In this document: positions 24,158 to 31,753 of the stretch, piece by piece | Numbering within the stretch: position 1 is the stretch's first letter | How the letters are laid out: each line of letters begins with the position of its first letter | DNA from: a bacterium | GTDB taxonomy: Bacteria > JAJVIF01 > JAPKYR01 | NCBI GenBank assembly: GCA_026394215.1 | Contig: JAPKYR010000216.1 | Span: forward strand, 1 to 32,042 | Direction: 5' to 3' | DNA: 32,042 nucleotides | Program-made: the position numbers and the translations under genes | The notes under the pieces: generated by a model | What the model was told of the DNA's origin: nothing | Database searches by the model: none | What the model saw: the letters and a program-made list of their open reading frames with translations, nothing else

Positions 24158-25105
24158 ATGGACCTTTCAACTGCAGGAATATATGCTTCAGCTTTTCAGG
24201 GAATCAGAAAATTTCCCCTGGTCTACCTTTTCCTGTTTTTCTGGACTCTGGTTGTGACTATCATCGTAGCGATTGTCGTCACTATCGGTTCATCCATCTA
24301 TATGGGCTCGATTATGGTCGTGTCCCTCAACGAAAACTCCGGTAGTACCGCGTTATATCTTTCTATGACATATGTCGGTATTATTCTCCTCGTCACATCT
24401 ATTCTCCTTGCAGCCACAAAAGCCGGATTCATGGCGTTCGGGAGCGCAGTCAGAAAAGAAACAACCCCGACCCCGCTTCATTTTTTCCGTGGGATAATAA
24501 AATATACACCGCCGTTATTTATCGGGGGGCTCGTTGTCGGGATGCTGACTTGCATCCCTTTCCTCGCGTTTCTTGCGCTGGCCCGAATCAACCTTGCGGG
24601 GGTTATCTCCGATGTTTTCACGTCGGGATGGAATTACCGGCAGGCGATCGGTATCTTCAATTACTTGTGGGAGCTTGGACAGGTCGCGGCGCTATGTAAC
24701 GTGATTATTTTTTTCTGGCTGACGCCATGGGATGAGATGGTGGTTCTGTACGATATCCCCTACCCCGAAGCGCTCGCCAAAAGTTTTTCATTTGTGTTTT
24801 CAAAAAGGCATTTTTTTCGGGTCCTTCTGCTTATTGTTGTAAATATAATTCTCTCGCAACTCGTACTTTTGCTGACAAATGCCGGGGCGTTTAATACCGA
24901 GCTCCATAATGGGTTCGGCATAGCCTGGCTGAATGTGCTCCTCGGATCGTCGCAGAATATCGCCACGACAATTATCCAGTTCGTACTTTACCCATTTTTT
25001 ATATATACTCAGCTCTACCTTCTGCCCTGGCCGGAAAAAGCGAAAGCGGAAATTCTACCTGAGATGGCAGATTTGATAAGAATCACAGCCCCTCCTGTGG
25101 CATGA
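24158..25105 (+). CDS. Polytopic membrane protein of unknown function
   Basis: The protein has 315 residues with about six predicted membrane helices: ~21-46, 67-87, 116-140, ~178-196, 222-245 and 265-290. There is no signal peptide, and the N-terminal segment AGIYASAFQGIRKFPLVYLFLFFWTLV has the look of YciC/DUF-type glycerophosphoryl-related membrane families. The segment FWLTPWDEMVVLYDIPYPEALAKSFSFVFSKRHFFRVLLLIVVN is reminiscent of that group, but I do not recognise a named family with confidence. No transporter motif or catalytic residues stand out. It is transcribed from the promoter at 24120-24147, and its stop lies 34 nt before the pepA start, so the two are probably co-transcribed. 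Confidence 0.75.
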   Translation: MDLSTAGIYASAFQGIRKFPLVYLFLFFWTLVVTIIVAIVVTIGSSIYMGSIMVVSLNENSGSTALYLSMTYVGIILLVTSILLAATKAGFMAFGSAVRKETTPTPLHFFRGIIKYTPPLFIGGLVVGMLTCIPFLAFLALARINLAGVISDVFTSGWNYRQAIGIFNYLWELGQVAALCNVIIFFWLTPWDEMVVLYDIPYPEALAKSFSFVFSKRHFFRVLLLIVVNIILSQLVLLLTNAGAFNTELHNGFGIAWLNVLLGSSQNIATTIIQFVLYPFFIYTQLYLLPWPEKAKAEILPEMADLIRITAPPVA

Positions 25106-25139
25106 AACAGCCATGTCGCGGCTTGAAAGGACTTTGACT

Positions 25140-26648
25140 ATGAAATTCAACGTTAAACTCAATTCCGGAAATCTTTTACAGGCAAACTATCCTGTGCTTG
25201 TCGTTCCAGCTTTCGAGGATCCCGCTCTCCCGCCGGATTTAAGGGAACTCGACAAATTATGGAAAGGGGTGCTCGCAAGCGCTCTTAAGAGCGAGGTCCT
25301 CACAGCCGACGGGGAACTATATATCGTGCCGAACCCGATCGGAAAGGGCATCCACAGAATCGCGTTTGTCGGGATGGGCAAAAGCGATCAGTGCGACCTT
25401 GAAAAATTGAGGAATATCGCCGGCACTGCCGCGAATTCGCTTCGAAAACGCGATGTCGGCAGGATATGTTTTCTGGTCGAACCATTTATCACGTTCGATT
25501 ATAAAATCGAGAATGTCGGGCAGACCCTTCTGGAAGGCGCTTTGCTGGGATCGTACAGCTTCGACCAGTTTAAAGCCGAAAAAGATACCCACGTTCTCTC
25601 CAACGTTGAGCTTCATCTGCCGAAACATATCAATATTAAGGACCTGATGCCGATGCTTGATGAGACACTCGCTCTCACCACTTCGACTCTCATGACCCGC
25701 GACTGGTGCAATACGCCGGGGAATCTCGCAACGCCGACTCATCTCGCCCGTCTCGCGAAAGATATCGCGAAGGAAGCGGGGCTTTCGGTGAAAGTCCTCG
25801 ACGAAAAGGACTGCGAGAGACTGGGGATGGGCTCATTCCTTGCCGTTTCGCGGGGTTCCGACGAACCTCCGAAATTTATCGTCATCGACTATAAACCGAA
25901 ACGACATTCAAAAACCATATGTTTCGTAGGTAAAGCGATCACATTCGATTCCGGCGGAATTTCCCTCAAGCCCGGCAAGGACATGCACTTAATGAAAGCC
26001 GACAAGGGCGGCGGGCTTGCGGTTCTCGCGACCATGCGCACTGTGGGTATGTTGCAGCCGGATAATGTCCGGATAATCGGTATCGTCCCGGCTTGCGAAA
26101 ATCTTCCCGACGGCAGGGCGACAAAACCCGGCGATATCGTGACCACCATGGGCGGAAAAAGTATCGAGGTGCTCAATACCGACGCCGAAGGAAGGCTCAT
26201 TCTCGCGGACGGTCTCGAATACGGATGTTCCGAATACCGCCCGGACGCGATTATCGATGTCGCGACACTCACCGGCTCATGCGTTATCGCGTTGGGTCAG
26301 GATATGTCGGGCTACTGGACCGACGATAAAAATATCGCTGAAGCCATAGAAAAAGCGGCGGAAATCTCCGGCGAAAGAACCTGGCGCATGCCGCTTCATA
26401 AACCGTATGCCGAACAGCTTAAAAGCGATTGCGCGGATACCGCCAATATCGGCGGACCATGGGGCGGATCGATCACGGCAGCGCTGTTTCTGAAGCAATT
26501 CGTCGGCGACACACCGTGGATGCATCTCGATATCGCCGGACCGTTCTGGGCGGAGAAATCATCCGGATATCTTACCAAAGGCGCGACCGGCTACGGCCCG
26601 AGGCTTCTGTACAGATTTATCACCCAATGGGCCGCCACAGTAAAATAA
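25140..26648 (+). CDS. pepA: Leucyl aminopeptidase (M17)
   Basis: The protein has 502 residues from ATG 25140, which has AAAGGA 9 nt upstream. An earlier in-frame ATG at 25113 has no ribosome binding site and would add an unusual nine-residue extension. The C-terminal catalytic domain has both hallmark motifs: GKAITFDSGGISLKPGKDM (Lys265 and Asp270 as metal ligands) and the M17 signature NTDAEGRL (346-353). Between them lies MKADKGGG. It is a dinuclear metal exopeptidase, normally hexameric and cytoplasmic, that releases N-terminal amino acids; some members also bind DNA as transcription factors. The N-terminal domain is weakly conserved. No U-tract terminator follows: the hairpin array begins 24 nt after the stop. 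Confidence 0.95.
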   Translation: MKFNVKLNSGNLLQANYPVLVVPAFEDPALPPDLRELDKLWKGVLASALKSEVLTADGELYIVPNPIGKGIHRIAFVGMGKSDQCDLEKLRNIAGTAANSLRKRDVGRICFLVEPFITFDYKIENVGQTLLEGALLGSYSFDQFKAEKDTHVLSNVELHLPKHINIKDLMPMLDETLALTTSTLMTRDWCNTPGNLATPTHLARLAKDIAKEAGLSVKVLDEKDCERLGMGSFLAVSRGSDEPPKFIVIDYKPKRHSKTICFVGKAITFDSGGISLKPGKDMHLMKADKGGGLAVLATMRTVGMLQPDNVRIIGIVPACENLPDGRATKPGDIVTTMGGKSIEVLNTDAEGRLILADGLEYGCSEYRPDAIIDVATLTGSCVIALGQDMSGYWTDDKNIAEAIEKAAEISGERTWRMPLHKPYAEQLKSDCADTANIGGPWGGSITAALFLKQFVGDTPWMHLDIAGPFWAEKSSGYLTKGATGYGPRLLYRFITQWAATVK

Positions 26649-26671
26649 TTATTTAGTTCAAAATTAAGTTA

Positions 26672-27051
26672 CAGAGGCACGAGCGTCAGCGAGTGCTATT
26701 GGTGCTTTAAAGCACGAGCGTCAGCGAGTGCTATTGATTCTTTCAAGCACGAGCGTCAGCGAGTGCTATTGGTGCTTTCAAGCACGAGCGTCAGCGAGTG
26801 CAATTGGTTCTTTCAAGCACGAGCGTAAGCGAGTGCTATTGGTTCTTTCAGGCACGAGCGTCAGCGAGTGCAATTGGTTCTTTCAAGCACGAGCGTCAGC
26901 GAGTGCAATTGGTTCTACCAAGCACGAGCGTCAGCGAGTGCTATTGGTTCTTTCAGGCACGAGCGTCAGTGAGTGCTATTGGTTCTTTCAAGCACAAGCG
27001 TAAGCGAGTGCAATTGGTTCTTTCAAGCACTCACTGACGTTCGTGCCTCTG
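26672..27051 (+). repeat. Tandem GA-hairpin array with terminal inverted copy
   Basis: Ten direct 35-bp units start at 26677 and recur every 35 bp to 26992. An eleventh, inverted unit lies at 27027-27046. Each unit is a 20-nt hairpin, GCACGAGCGTCAGCGAGTGC, plus a 15-nt linker such as TATTGGTTCTTTCAA. As RNA on the plus strand the hairpin has a GCAC/GUGC stem, a tandem G.A/A.G step, two G-C pairs and a GUCA or GUAA loop. The array is bounded by CAGAG (26672-26676) and CTCTG (27047-27051), so its ends form an imperfect 25-bp terminal inverted repeat. Unit 9 changes G-C to G-U and the inverted unit changes the same pair to A-U. It lies between the convergent pepA and lipoprotein genes; the 519-nt gap holds no convincing gene. 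Confidence 0.93.
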
Positions 27052-27088
27052 AAATAATCCCGTTGATTCACAACATATCTACCCACAT

Positions 27089-27122
27089 AAAAAACCCCCC
27101 GGGATCTTTTTCCGGGGGGTTT
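27089..27122 (-). terminator. Terminator of the PKD lipoprotein gene
   Basis: AAACCCCCCGG (27092-27102) pairs with CCGGGGGGTTT (27112-27122). Read on the minus strand it is followed by TTTTTT (27089-27094). It lies 46 nt beyond the lipoprotein stop. On the plus strand only a short T-run follows, so it works best for the minus-strand gene but may also stop read-through from the array. Confidence 0.88.
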
Positions 27123-27167
27123 GAGAATACACAACCTCGTTGCTTGCATTTTATTTATTCAATAATT

Positions 27168-27950
27168 CTATGGGCTTTCATGTGGGTAACAGCATATATG
27201 AACCGAGTCGGTTGCGGAACTTCCTTCCGCATCCATGACCAGCACAGATGGTTCATAGTCTCCAGGGTCTTTATAAAAATGGGAGTTCACAAGCCCCGCA
27301 CCCGGATCGGAATTGTCGCCCCAGTACCAGACCGAATCATACGGCGGCGTCCCGCCTGTCACTATCGCCTTGAACGCAATCGACATAGGCGCAATACCGC
27401 TCTGCCTGCTCACTATCATTTCAACCTCTATCGGCACCGGATCGAACGCGCCGTATATTCCCGGTTCATCAATCGACATGACCGCGTGCATGCCATCATT
27501 TTGTACCGGTGCGGTTCCGGCAGCTTCCCATGCGTACGATGCGTTGATCTTGAAACCGCGTCCCGCGAATCCAGGCGACTTGTATTCAGCAAGCTGGAAG
27601 CTTACAACAACAGGAGCCTGGAACACCATATCATCTCCCGTCATCTCGAAAGTCCCCAGCCTTATATAGATCGGCCCGGCAGGAGTCGTGGGAACATCCC
27701 CGGGGAAACCCCTGACCGAAAACGAAAATGTCGCGTCATCAGGGATAGCTCCAGCCGGGAACTCCAGATTGATCCCTATATCGCTGAATCCAAATGAACC
27801 ACCCGATGGATCCACGGTGCCGCTTCGCCACTCGGTTGGGTCGATTGTCGGAGAAATCGGATTTTGATAAATTGAACTGCTGTTGCACCCGACTAGAAGT
27901 ATGCTCAACAGCGTTGTTAATATTATTGGACTGGTCCATGGTACACGCAT
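27168..27950 (-). CDS. Lipoprotein with ZU5-like and PKD-like domains
   Basis: The protein has 260 residues. A lipoprotein signal (1-22) ends in the lipobox L-V-G-C (Cys22). Residues ~43-130 follow a ZU5-like pattern: SGTVDPSGGSFGFSDIGINLEFPAGAIPDDATFSFSV. Residues ~185-255 follow a PKD pattern: PMSIAFKAIVTGGTPPYDSVWYWGDNSDP...HFYKDPGDYEPSVLVMDAEGSSATDSV, with the W-x-x-G-D-N core. Two adjacent Cys residues near the C-terminus (HICCYPHESP) are unusual. It is probably an adhesive or scaffolding envelope lipoprotein. GGAGG at 27959-27963 is a strong ribosome binding site. Transcription ends at the terminator at 27089-27122. Confidence 0.85.
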   Translation of the reverse strand: MRVPWTSPIILTTLLSILLVGCNSSSIYQNPISPTIDPTEWRSGTVDPSGGSFGFSDIGINLEFPAGAIPDDATFSFSVRGFPGDVPTTPAGPIYIRLGTFEMTGDDMVFQAPVVVSFQLAEYKSPGFAGRGFKINASYAWEAAGTAPVQNDGMHAVMSIDEPGIYGAFDPVPIEVEMIVSRQSGIAPMSIAFKAIVTGGTPPYDSVWYWGDNSDPGAGLVNSHFYKDPGDYEPSVLVMDAEGSSATDSVHICCYPHESP

Positions 27951-27958
27951 AGGACGAT

Positions 27959-28008
27959 CCTCCGGTAGTCATTCTTAATACTTATTAATATCCATCTATT
28001 TTCCGGAG
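27959..28008 (-). promoter_or_regulatory. Structured leader masking the RBS of the PKD lipoprotein
   Basis: On the minus strand CTCCGG (28003-28008) is complementary to CCGGAG (27960-27965), which contains the GGAGG Shine-Dalgarno sequence. AAAATAGATGG (27992-28002) follows the first arm directly. The same 11-mer sits between the pairing arms in the leader of the FN3 lipoprotein gene at 22978, suggesting shared post-transcriptional control of two lipoproteins. Confidence 0.4.
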
Positions 28009-28096
28009 ATGTTTACAAAATTAAGCCAGATGAACTCCTTAAAATTCCGGCTAACCTTATTCTATTAATGGACGAGAGAGGGAATTCCCCGACTCC

Positions 28097-28588
28097 CTAT
28101 GTTCCCGATACCTCTTCCCTGCGTTTTATCAGGAGCCTGATAAGCTCCACTTCCCTGACACTCGACTCGGTGATTCGCGCGACCTCCTCTACCGACGCCC
28201 CTCCCCTTAGAAGCTCCGCTATCCTCTTATTTTTATCGCCTTCCTGTTTCCCTGATTTTTCACCGGCCTCAATCGCGAAAATAATTCCGCGCTCCTCAAG
28301 AGTTTTCAGCCTTTCACTGTTCAATACCCCTTCCAGACGTGAAATCATCGTTCCGGCTTCACGGTTCAGACGTTCGAGCTTTTCTGTGCGTTTATCAAGC
28401 CCGGATGTCACGGAATCGTAATCGGCAAGGAGCTTATCGCGGGTTTCCTCGACCATATCGTCAAGCTCCCTTAACGTCCGACCATCAGAAAGCTCCTTTC
28501 GAATCGCCCTTGCGTCGCGAAGGAACCTGTTCCCAATATACAGGAGCACAACAACAATTATCGCGAGAAGTACCGAAACGGTTCCCAT
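28097..28588 (-). CDS. SwrB/DUF6115-like membrane-anchored coiled-coil protein with C-terminal HTH
   Basis: The protein has 163 residues. One N-terminal membrane helix (~4-19, VSVLLAIIVVVLLYIG) is followed by a charged coiled coil (~25-100, heptad-like K/E/L) and a linker. A C-terminal helix-turn-helix-like segment follows: NKRIAELLRGGASVEEVARITESSVREVELIRLLIKRR. This order (TM, coiled coil, sigma-region-4-like HTH) matches the DUF6115/SwrB type known from Firmicutes, where SwrB promotes flagellar basal-body assembly. No flagellar gene is present here, so only the architecture is transferable. It ends in TAG and lies 37 nt after the preceding gene, probably in the same transcript. Confidence 0.7.
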   Translation of the reverse strand: MGTVSVLLAIIVVVLLYIGNRFLRDARAIRKELSDGRTLRELDDMVEETRDKLLADYDSVTSGLDKRTEKLERLNREAGTMISRLEGVLNSERLKTLEERGIIFAIEAGEKSGKQEGDKNKRIAELLRGGASVEEVARITESSVREVELIRLLIKRREEVSGT

Positions 28589-28625
28589 CTTTTTTTTTAT
28601 CCCGAATAAATTTCAGAAACCCGGC

Positions 28626-29441
28626 TCAAGTATTACGAATAACTGCCTGGATTATCGCACCGGTTCCCTTATCAAGGCCGATGATTATAACACAATTTCC
28701 CTGCTCATTTTTGCACGTCGTCCAATCCTTGTTGAAATACAGCTTGAGTTCCCTGCCCGCATGGTTGAATTCGCTTTTCCGGACAAGGGATAGATTGATA
28801 TTCCTGTATATCCCCATCATCTCAAGTTTCTTTCCGGGATCCCGGCCAATCCCCGCGATCGTCTTCTTCTTAAGTGTTTCCCAGCATTTCAAAATAAATC
28901 CCCTGTCGAGGCTCGACCAGTCGCAAGCTTTCACGACCATCGGGATATCGAGCATGCGATCCGGGTCTCTTCTAACCACCATGCCCTTAAACAGCTTCAA
29001 CTTCCATGGCCTTTCGATATGGATCGGATTTGGAAAAGCCGAGACAGCCTTATTAGCCGTTATCTTTAAGCCAATAGCCGATTCAGCAATCCCTTCCGGA
29101 AAACCTGTATTGACCTGCCATGGCTCCTGAATTTTGAATTTACAATCTATCTCTCCGGATTTTACGTCGGAAGCTGCAATTACATCAAGACAAACAGGAT
29201 CGGACTCAAACCGGACATCAACCGCTGCTCCCGATGCTTCTAAATAATCCAGCTTCCGGGTTCTCCCGATTTTAATTTCATAATCCGTTTTAAAAAATGA
29301 GGGTTGGATGTCGAATTCCGGATGTTTCGACTCGGTTCCATCGATCATGGTTATGCCGGTCACCTTCACGCCTGCCATAATACGATGAAAACCCGACCTT
29401 AATTCAGCCGACAGGTTATTTATTCCGTTCCGCTCTCGCAT
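28626..29441 (-). CDS. Uncharacterised protein, second gene of a conserved-looking pair
   Basis: The protein has 271 residues with no family I recognise. No signal peptide or membrane helix is seen, and it looks predominantly beta-strand. Some segments are PSFFKTDYEIKIGRTRKLDYLEASGAAVDVRFESDPVCLDVIAASD and a basic C-terminal half ending DKGTGAIIQAVIRNT. It contains four scattered Cys residues but no obvious metal-binding pair. ATG 29441 lies inside the end of the upstream gene (22-nt overlap), with GGCGGA nearby, consistent with translational coupling; an internal ATG at 29375 is a possible alternative start. Tight coupling suggests it functions with the upstream protein. Confidence 0.7.
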   Translation of the reverse strand: MRERNGINNLSAELRSGFHRIMAGVKVTGITMIDGTESKHPEFDIQPSFFKTDYEIKIGRTRKLDYLEASGAAVDVRFESDPVCLDVIAASDVKSGEIDCKFKIQEPWQVNTGFPEGIAESAIGLKITANKAVSAFPNPIHIERPWKLKLFKGMVVRRDPDRMLDIPMVVKACDWSSLDRGFILKCWETLKKKTIAGIGRDPGKKLEMMGIYRNINLSLVRKSEFNHAGRELKLYFNKDWTTCKNEQGNCVIIIGLDKGTGAIIQAVIRNT

Positions 29442-29956
29442 ATTTCCGCCAGTGCTTCCCCGACCCTGTTCAGTGGTTCGGTGAAATCAAGGTCTTTCGA
29501 AAGCTCCGAAAGCTTCTCCGCGATTTTTTTCGTCTCCGACTCATCCGCTGCGTTAAAAATCAGCTTCACAGGATTTCCGGTCGATGTCACCTGCATAATA
29601 ACCTCCCCCACCTCTCCGTTCTGCCATTCTCCCGCTTCCGATAATGGGTCGATATTTGTAGGTTCGATCACAACCAGCCTGCCATGCAATTGCCCTTCAA
29701 GTTCGCTTAAAAGCCTGTCGCCTGTGAAAATCCAGTCCGCGTTCGGTTTCGATGCTTTCAGGAGAGTCCCCACGATCGCATCGAGAAGGAGGTACCGCCT
29801 TAGCGCGCCGCCATAGATCAGCCTTTGGAGTTTGGAAGGACGGATAGGTTCGACATAGCGAAAATCCAGCGGAAGTCCGCGCATATCGGTGATCAGTATC
29901 CCACCCGACCAGCTTTCATCGGTAACCGCTCTGGCAGTGATATAGGCAAGCTGCAT
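29420..29956 (-). CDS. Conserved-looking hypothetical protein, first gene of pair
   Basis: The protein has 178 residues. The N-terminal half has a distinctive pattern: GGILITDMRGLPLDFRYVEPIRPSKLQRLIYGGALRRYLLLDAIVGTLL. I recall similar 'L-x-x-D-x-R-G-x-P-L-x-F-R-x-x-x-P-x-R-P-x-x-x-Q-x-x-L-Y-G' segments in uncharacterised proteins of several environmental phyla, but know no function. The central WIFTGDRLLSELEGQLHGRLVVIEP resembles an alpha/beta strand-turn-helix. The C-terminal third is acidic and helical. It is cytoplasmic by prediction. AAAGGAG 9 nt before ATG 29956 is a good ribosome binding site. It lies downstream of the htrA terminator, so it probably has its own promoter, which I could not identify. 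Confidence 0.75.
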   Translation of the reverse strand: MQLAYITARAVTDESWSGGILITDMRGLPLDFRYVEPIRPSKLQRLIYGGALRRYLLLDAIVGTLLKASKPNADWIFTGDRLLSELEGQLHGRLVVIEPTNIDPLSEAGEWQNGEVGEVIMQVTSTGNPVKLIFNAADESETKKIAEKLSELSKDLDFTEPLNRVGEALAEICESGTE

Positions 29957-29990
29957 GGCGATAATCTCCTTTGAATATTTGACTAATTAC

Positions 29991-30022
29991 GCAAAAATAC
30001 AGGAGCGATAGTCTCCTGTATT
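29991..30022 (-). terminator. Terminator downstream of htrA
   Basis: AATACAGGAG (29996-30005) pairs perfectly with CTCCTGTATT (30013-30022) around a 7-nt loop. Read on the minus strand a run of T follows (29993-29997). It separates the htrA transcript from the gene starting at 29956. Confidence 0.75.
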
Positions 30023-30123
30023 AGTATCAAAATTCAGAGTTTAAGGTACTTAATAGGATTAAAGATGGCTGGCAACCAATAACCTTTATTCCGATTCCAC
30101 TTAGAAGAACATTATTGCACAGA

Positions 30124-30144
30124 GGAGCCGTGGCATGCGACTCC
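30124..30144 (-). other. Hairpin directly after the htrA stop
   Basis: On the minus strand GGAGTCG pairs with CGGCTCC (one U-G pair) around a 7-nt loop, 5 nt beyond the stop codon. There is no U-tract. It could protect the 3' end upstream of the real terminator at 29991-30022. The rest of the 193-nt gap shows no gene. Confidence 0.35.
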
Positions 30145-30149
30145 GGCAC

Positions 30150-31394
30150 TCACTCCGCCAAAGTCATCTGGATATCCATCTGCTCGCCACCACGCATAAT
30201 TGTAAGCGTCACTGCGGTTCCTATAGGCATCCTGACGATTTTGCCCGACAGCACCGTCAAATCATCTATCTTTTCACCATTAAGCGCGATGATTATATCC
30301 CCGTCTCTGTAGAACGAATATTGCCTGAACTGATCCTGAAGGACCACTCTCTCGGTTCCGCCCTGTAATCCAGCCTGCTCCGCAGCCGATCCGTTCTCGA
30401 TATCCTGAACAAGCACGCCGTATTTCACCGGAAGTTCAAGCGCCTGGGCGAGGTTCGGACGAATGGTAAATCCAGCGAAACCAAGCGACGGCCTCTTCAC
30501 CCGACCGAACTCGATAAGATCGTTCGATACGCGCTTGGCGGCATTCACAGGGATCGCGAAATTGATCCCCTGGCTCCCGCCCGACTGGCTGAAAATAACC
30601 GTGTTGATTCCGATGACTTCACCTGATGAATTGATCAGAGGCCCTCCTGAATTTCCGGGGTTGATGCTCGCGTCGGTCTGTATCATATTCTCATACGATG
30701 TATCCTGCGTGCTAACCGGACGATTAAGCGCCGAAATCACCCCGGCAGTAACTGTCGAATCGAGTCCGAATGGATTCCCGATCGCTATCGCCCTCTGCCC
30801 GACGATCAGAGCATCGGAGTTCCCAAGCGGCGCGACCCAGCTCGGGTCTATATCTTCTTTCGGGATTTTCAAAACTGCGATATCGGTCATCTGGTCTGTC
30901 CCGACCAGTTCAGCCGTAAACTCATCGCCCGATGATAACCGCACCGTGATCTCCTGTGCTCCCTGAACCACATGATTGTTTGTGAGGATATACCCCTCCT
31001 CGGAAATTATAAATCCCGACCCGGTTCCCTCCTGAGGCACGATCTGGAAGAAAAAATTCCGGTAATACTGCGTCGTGCTGACATGGACAACCGACGGGCT
31101 TAGCGCGCTGTAGACTTGCGTAACTACTTGCTCGGTTGGATCAAGGCCGTTCACCAACGTATCCTGACTGTTATCGGCAGCCTTAGTTGGATCAATTGTA
31201 GAACCGTTGTCGTATGATACCGGTATACTCTGACCCTGGTTCTGGGTTGCCTCCTGGTTTGTAACATTCGCAAGTTGCGTTTTAATCTCTTTATCAAGGT
31301 TGTTCTGGAAAATGAAAAACGAAATCGCACAACCGACTGCAGCCCCTATTATGGCCGAGATAATTACTGTCGCTGTTACTGAAATTCTGGACAT
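30150..31394 (-). CDS. HtrA/DegS-type trypsin-like serine protease with PDZ domain
   Basis: The protein has 414 residues from ATG 31394, chosen for GAGG 8 nt upstream. In-frame ATGs at 31442 and 31472 and a TTG at 31502 are possible but lack a ribosome binding site. An N-terminal helix (~3-28, VTATVIISAIIGAAVGCAISFFIF) acts as signal anchor. A Gln/Asn/Thr-rich linker precedes the chymotrypsin fold with the triad His (YILTNNHVVQ), Asp (TDIAVLKI) and Ser (NPGNSGGPLIN). A single C-terminal PDZ domain follows (VLVQDIENGSAAEQAGLQGG...GDIIIALNGEKIDDL). One PDZ and a membrane anchor resemble DegS or Gram-positive HtrA rather than DegP. It degrades or senses misfolded envelope proteins. A promoter lies at 31565-31593. 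Confidence 0.9.
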   Translation of the reverse strand: MSRISVTATVIISAIIGAAVGCAISFFIFQNNLDKEIKTQLANVTNQEATQNQGQSIPVSYDNGSTIDPTKAADNSQDTLVNGLDPTEQVVTQVYSALSPSVVHVSTTQYYRNFFFQIVPQEGTGSGFIISEEGYILTNNHVVQGAQEITVRLSSGDEFTAELVGTDQMTDIAVLKIPKEDIDPSWVAPLGNSDALIVGQRAIAIGNPFGLDSTVTAGVISALNRPVSTQDTSYENMIQTDASINPGNSGGPLINSSGEVIGINTVIFSQSGGSQGINFAIPVNAAKRVSNDLIEFGRVKRPSLGFAGFTIRPNLAQALELPVKYGVLVQDIENGSAAEQAGLQGGTERVVLQDQFRQYSFYRDGDIIIALNGEKIDDLTVLSGKIVRMPIGTAVTLTIMRGGEQMDIQMTLAE

Positions 31395-31564
31395 TATCTT
31401 TTTCCTCGCTTCTATGTCGCGATCCGACTTATTTCGCACCATCGGCAATATAATATCGGCTCGCGACAGCATTTCTGCTTTCGCCCCGGTGTAAAAGCCC
31501 AAGGATTGTGATACGCGAGATTCTACTACGGTTCACGCCCTGGTTCAAAAGATATATCTCTGTA

Positions 31565-31593
31565 ATGATATGCGCGGCAATGGTGTTTAACAA
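31565..31593 (-). promoter_or_regulatory. Putative sigma-70 promoter of htrA
   Basis: On the minus strand TTGTTA (31588-31593), a 17-nt spacer and TATCAT (31565-31570) form a good match. The predicted leader to ATG 31394 would be about 165 nt. The palindrome AGATATATCT (31550-31559) lies at the predicted start of transcription. The promoter is back to back with that of ccdA. Confidence 0.5.
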
Positions 31594-31647
31594 ATTCAGG
31601 CTTTTTCAACAGTCCGCGAAAAAGTAGTTGCTATCCGGGCGCATTGC

Positions 31648-31675
31648 TTTACTCACACCCGACTCATGTTATAAT
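31648..31675 (+). promoter_or_regulatory. Extended -10 promoter of ccdA
   Basis: TTTACT (31648-31653), 16 nt and TATAAT (31670-31675), preceded by TG in TGtTATAAT, form a strong extended -10 promoter. The predicted leader of about 70 nt ends in CAGGAG, 5 nt before the ATG. Confidence 0.7.
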
Positions 31676-31753
31676 CCCCTGAACCTTCGAAGTTGTTTCG
31701 ACGGGGTAGATCGGCAGGAAGGTTATTTTTACTGAGATTTTTCAGGAGCTTTT

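Noticed and set aside
25113-25139. Upstream ATG for pepA at 25113
   Set aside because: There is no Shine-Dalgarno sequence upstream. ATG 25140 has AAAGGA at proper spacing and gives a normal M17 N-terminus.
26728-27037. Open reading frames of 79-91 codons across the tandem array on the plus strand
   Set aside because: The 35-bp unit has no stop in any plus frame and 35 is not a multiple of 3, so all frames stay open by repetition. There is no ribosome binding site, and base changes preserve the hairpin rather than the peptide.
26672-27051. CRISPR array
   Set aside because: The linkers between hairpins are only 15 bp and nearly identical, so there are no unique spacers. No cas genes are present.
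27313-27797. Plus-strand frames opposite the PKD lipoprotein gene
   Set aside because: They are antisense shadows of a well-supported lipoprotein gene with signal peptide, ribosome binding site and terminator.
31676-31753. Riboswitch in the ccdA leader
   Set aside because: Short complementary segments (AACCTT/AAGGTT) exist, but the leader is only about 70 nt and matches no riboswitch consensus I know.
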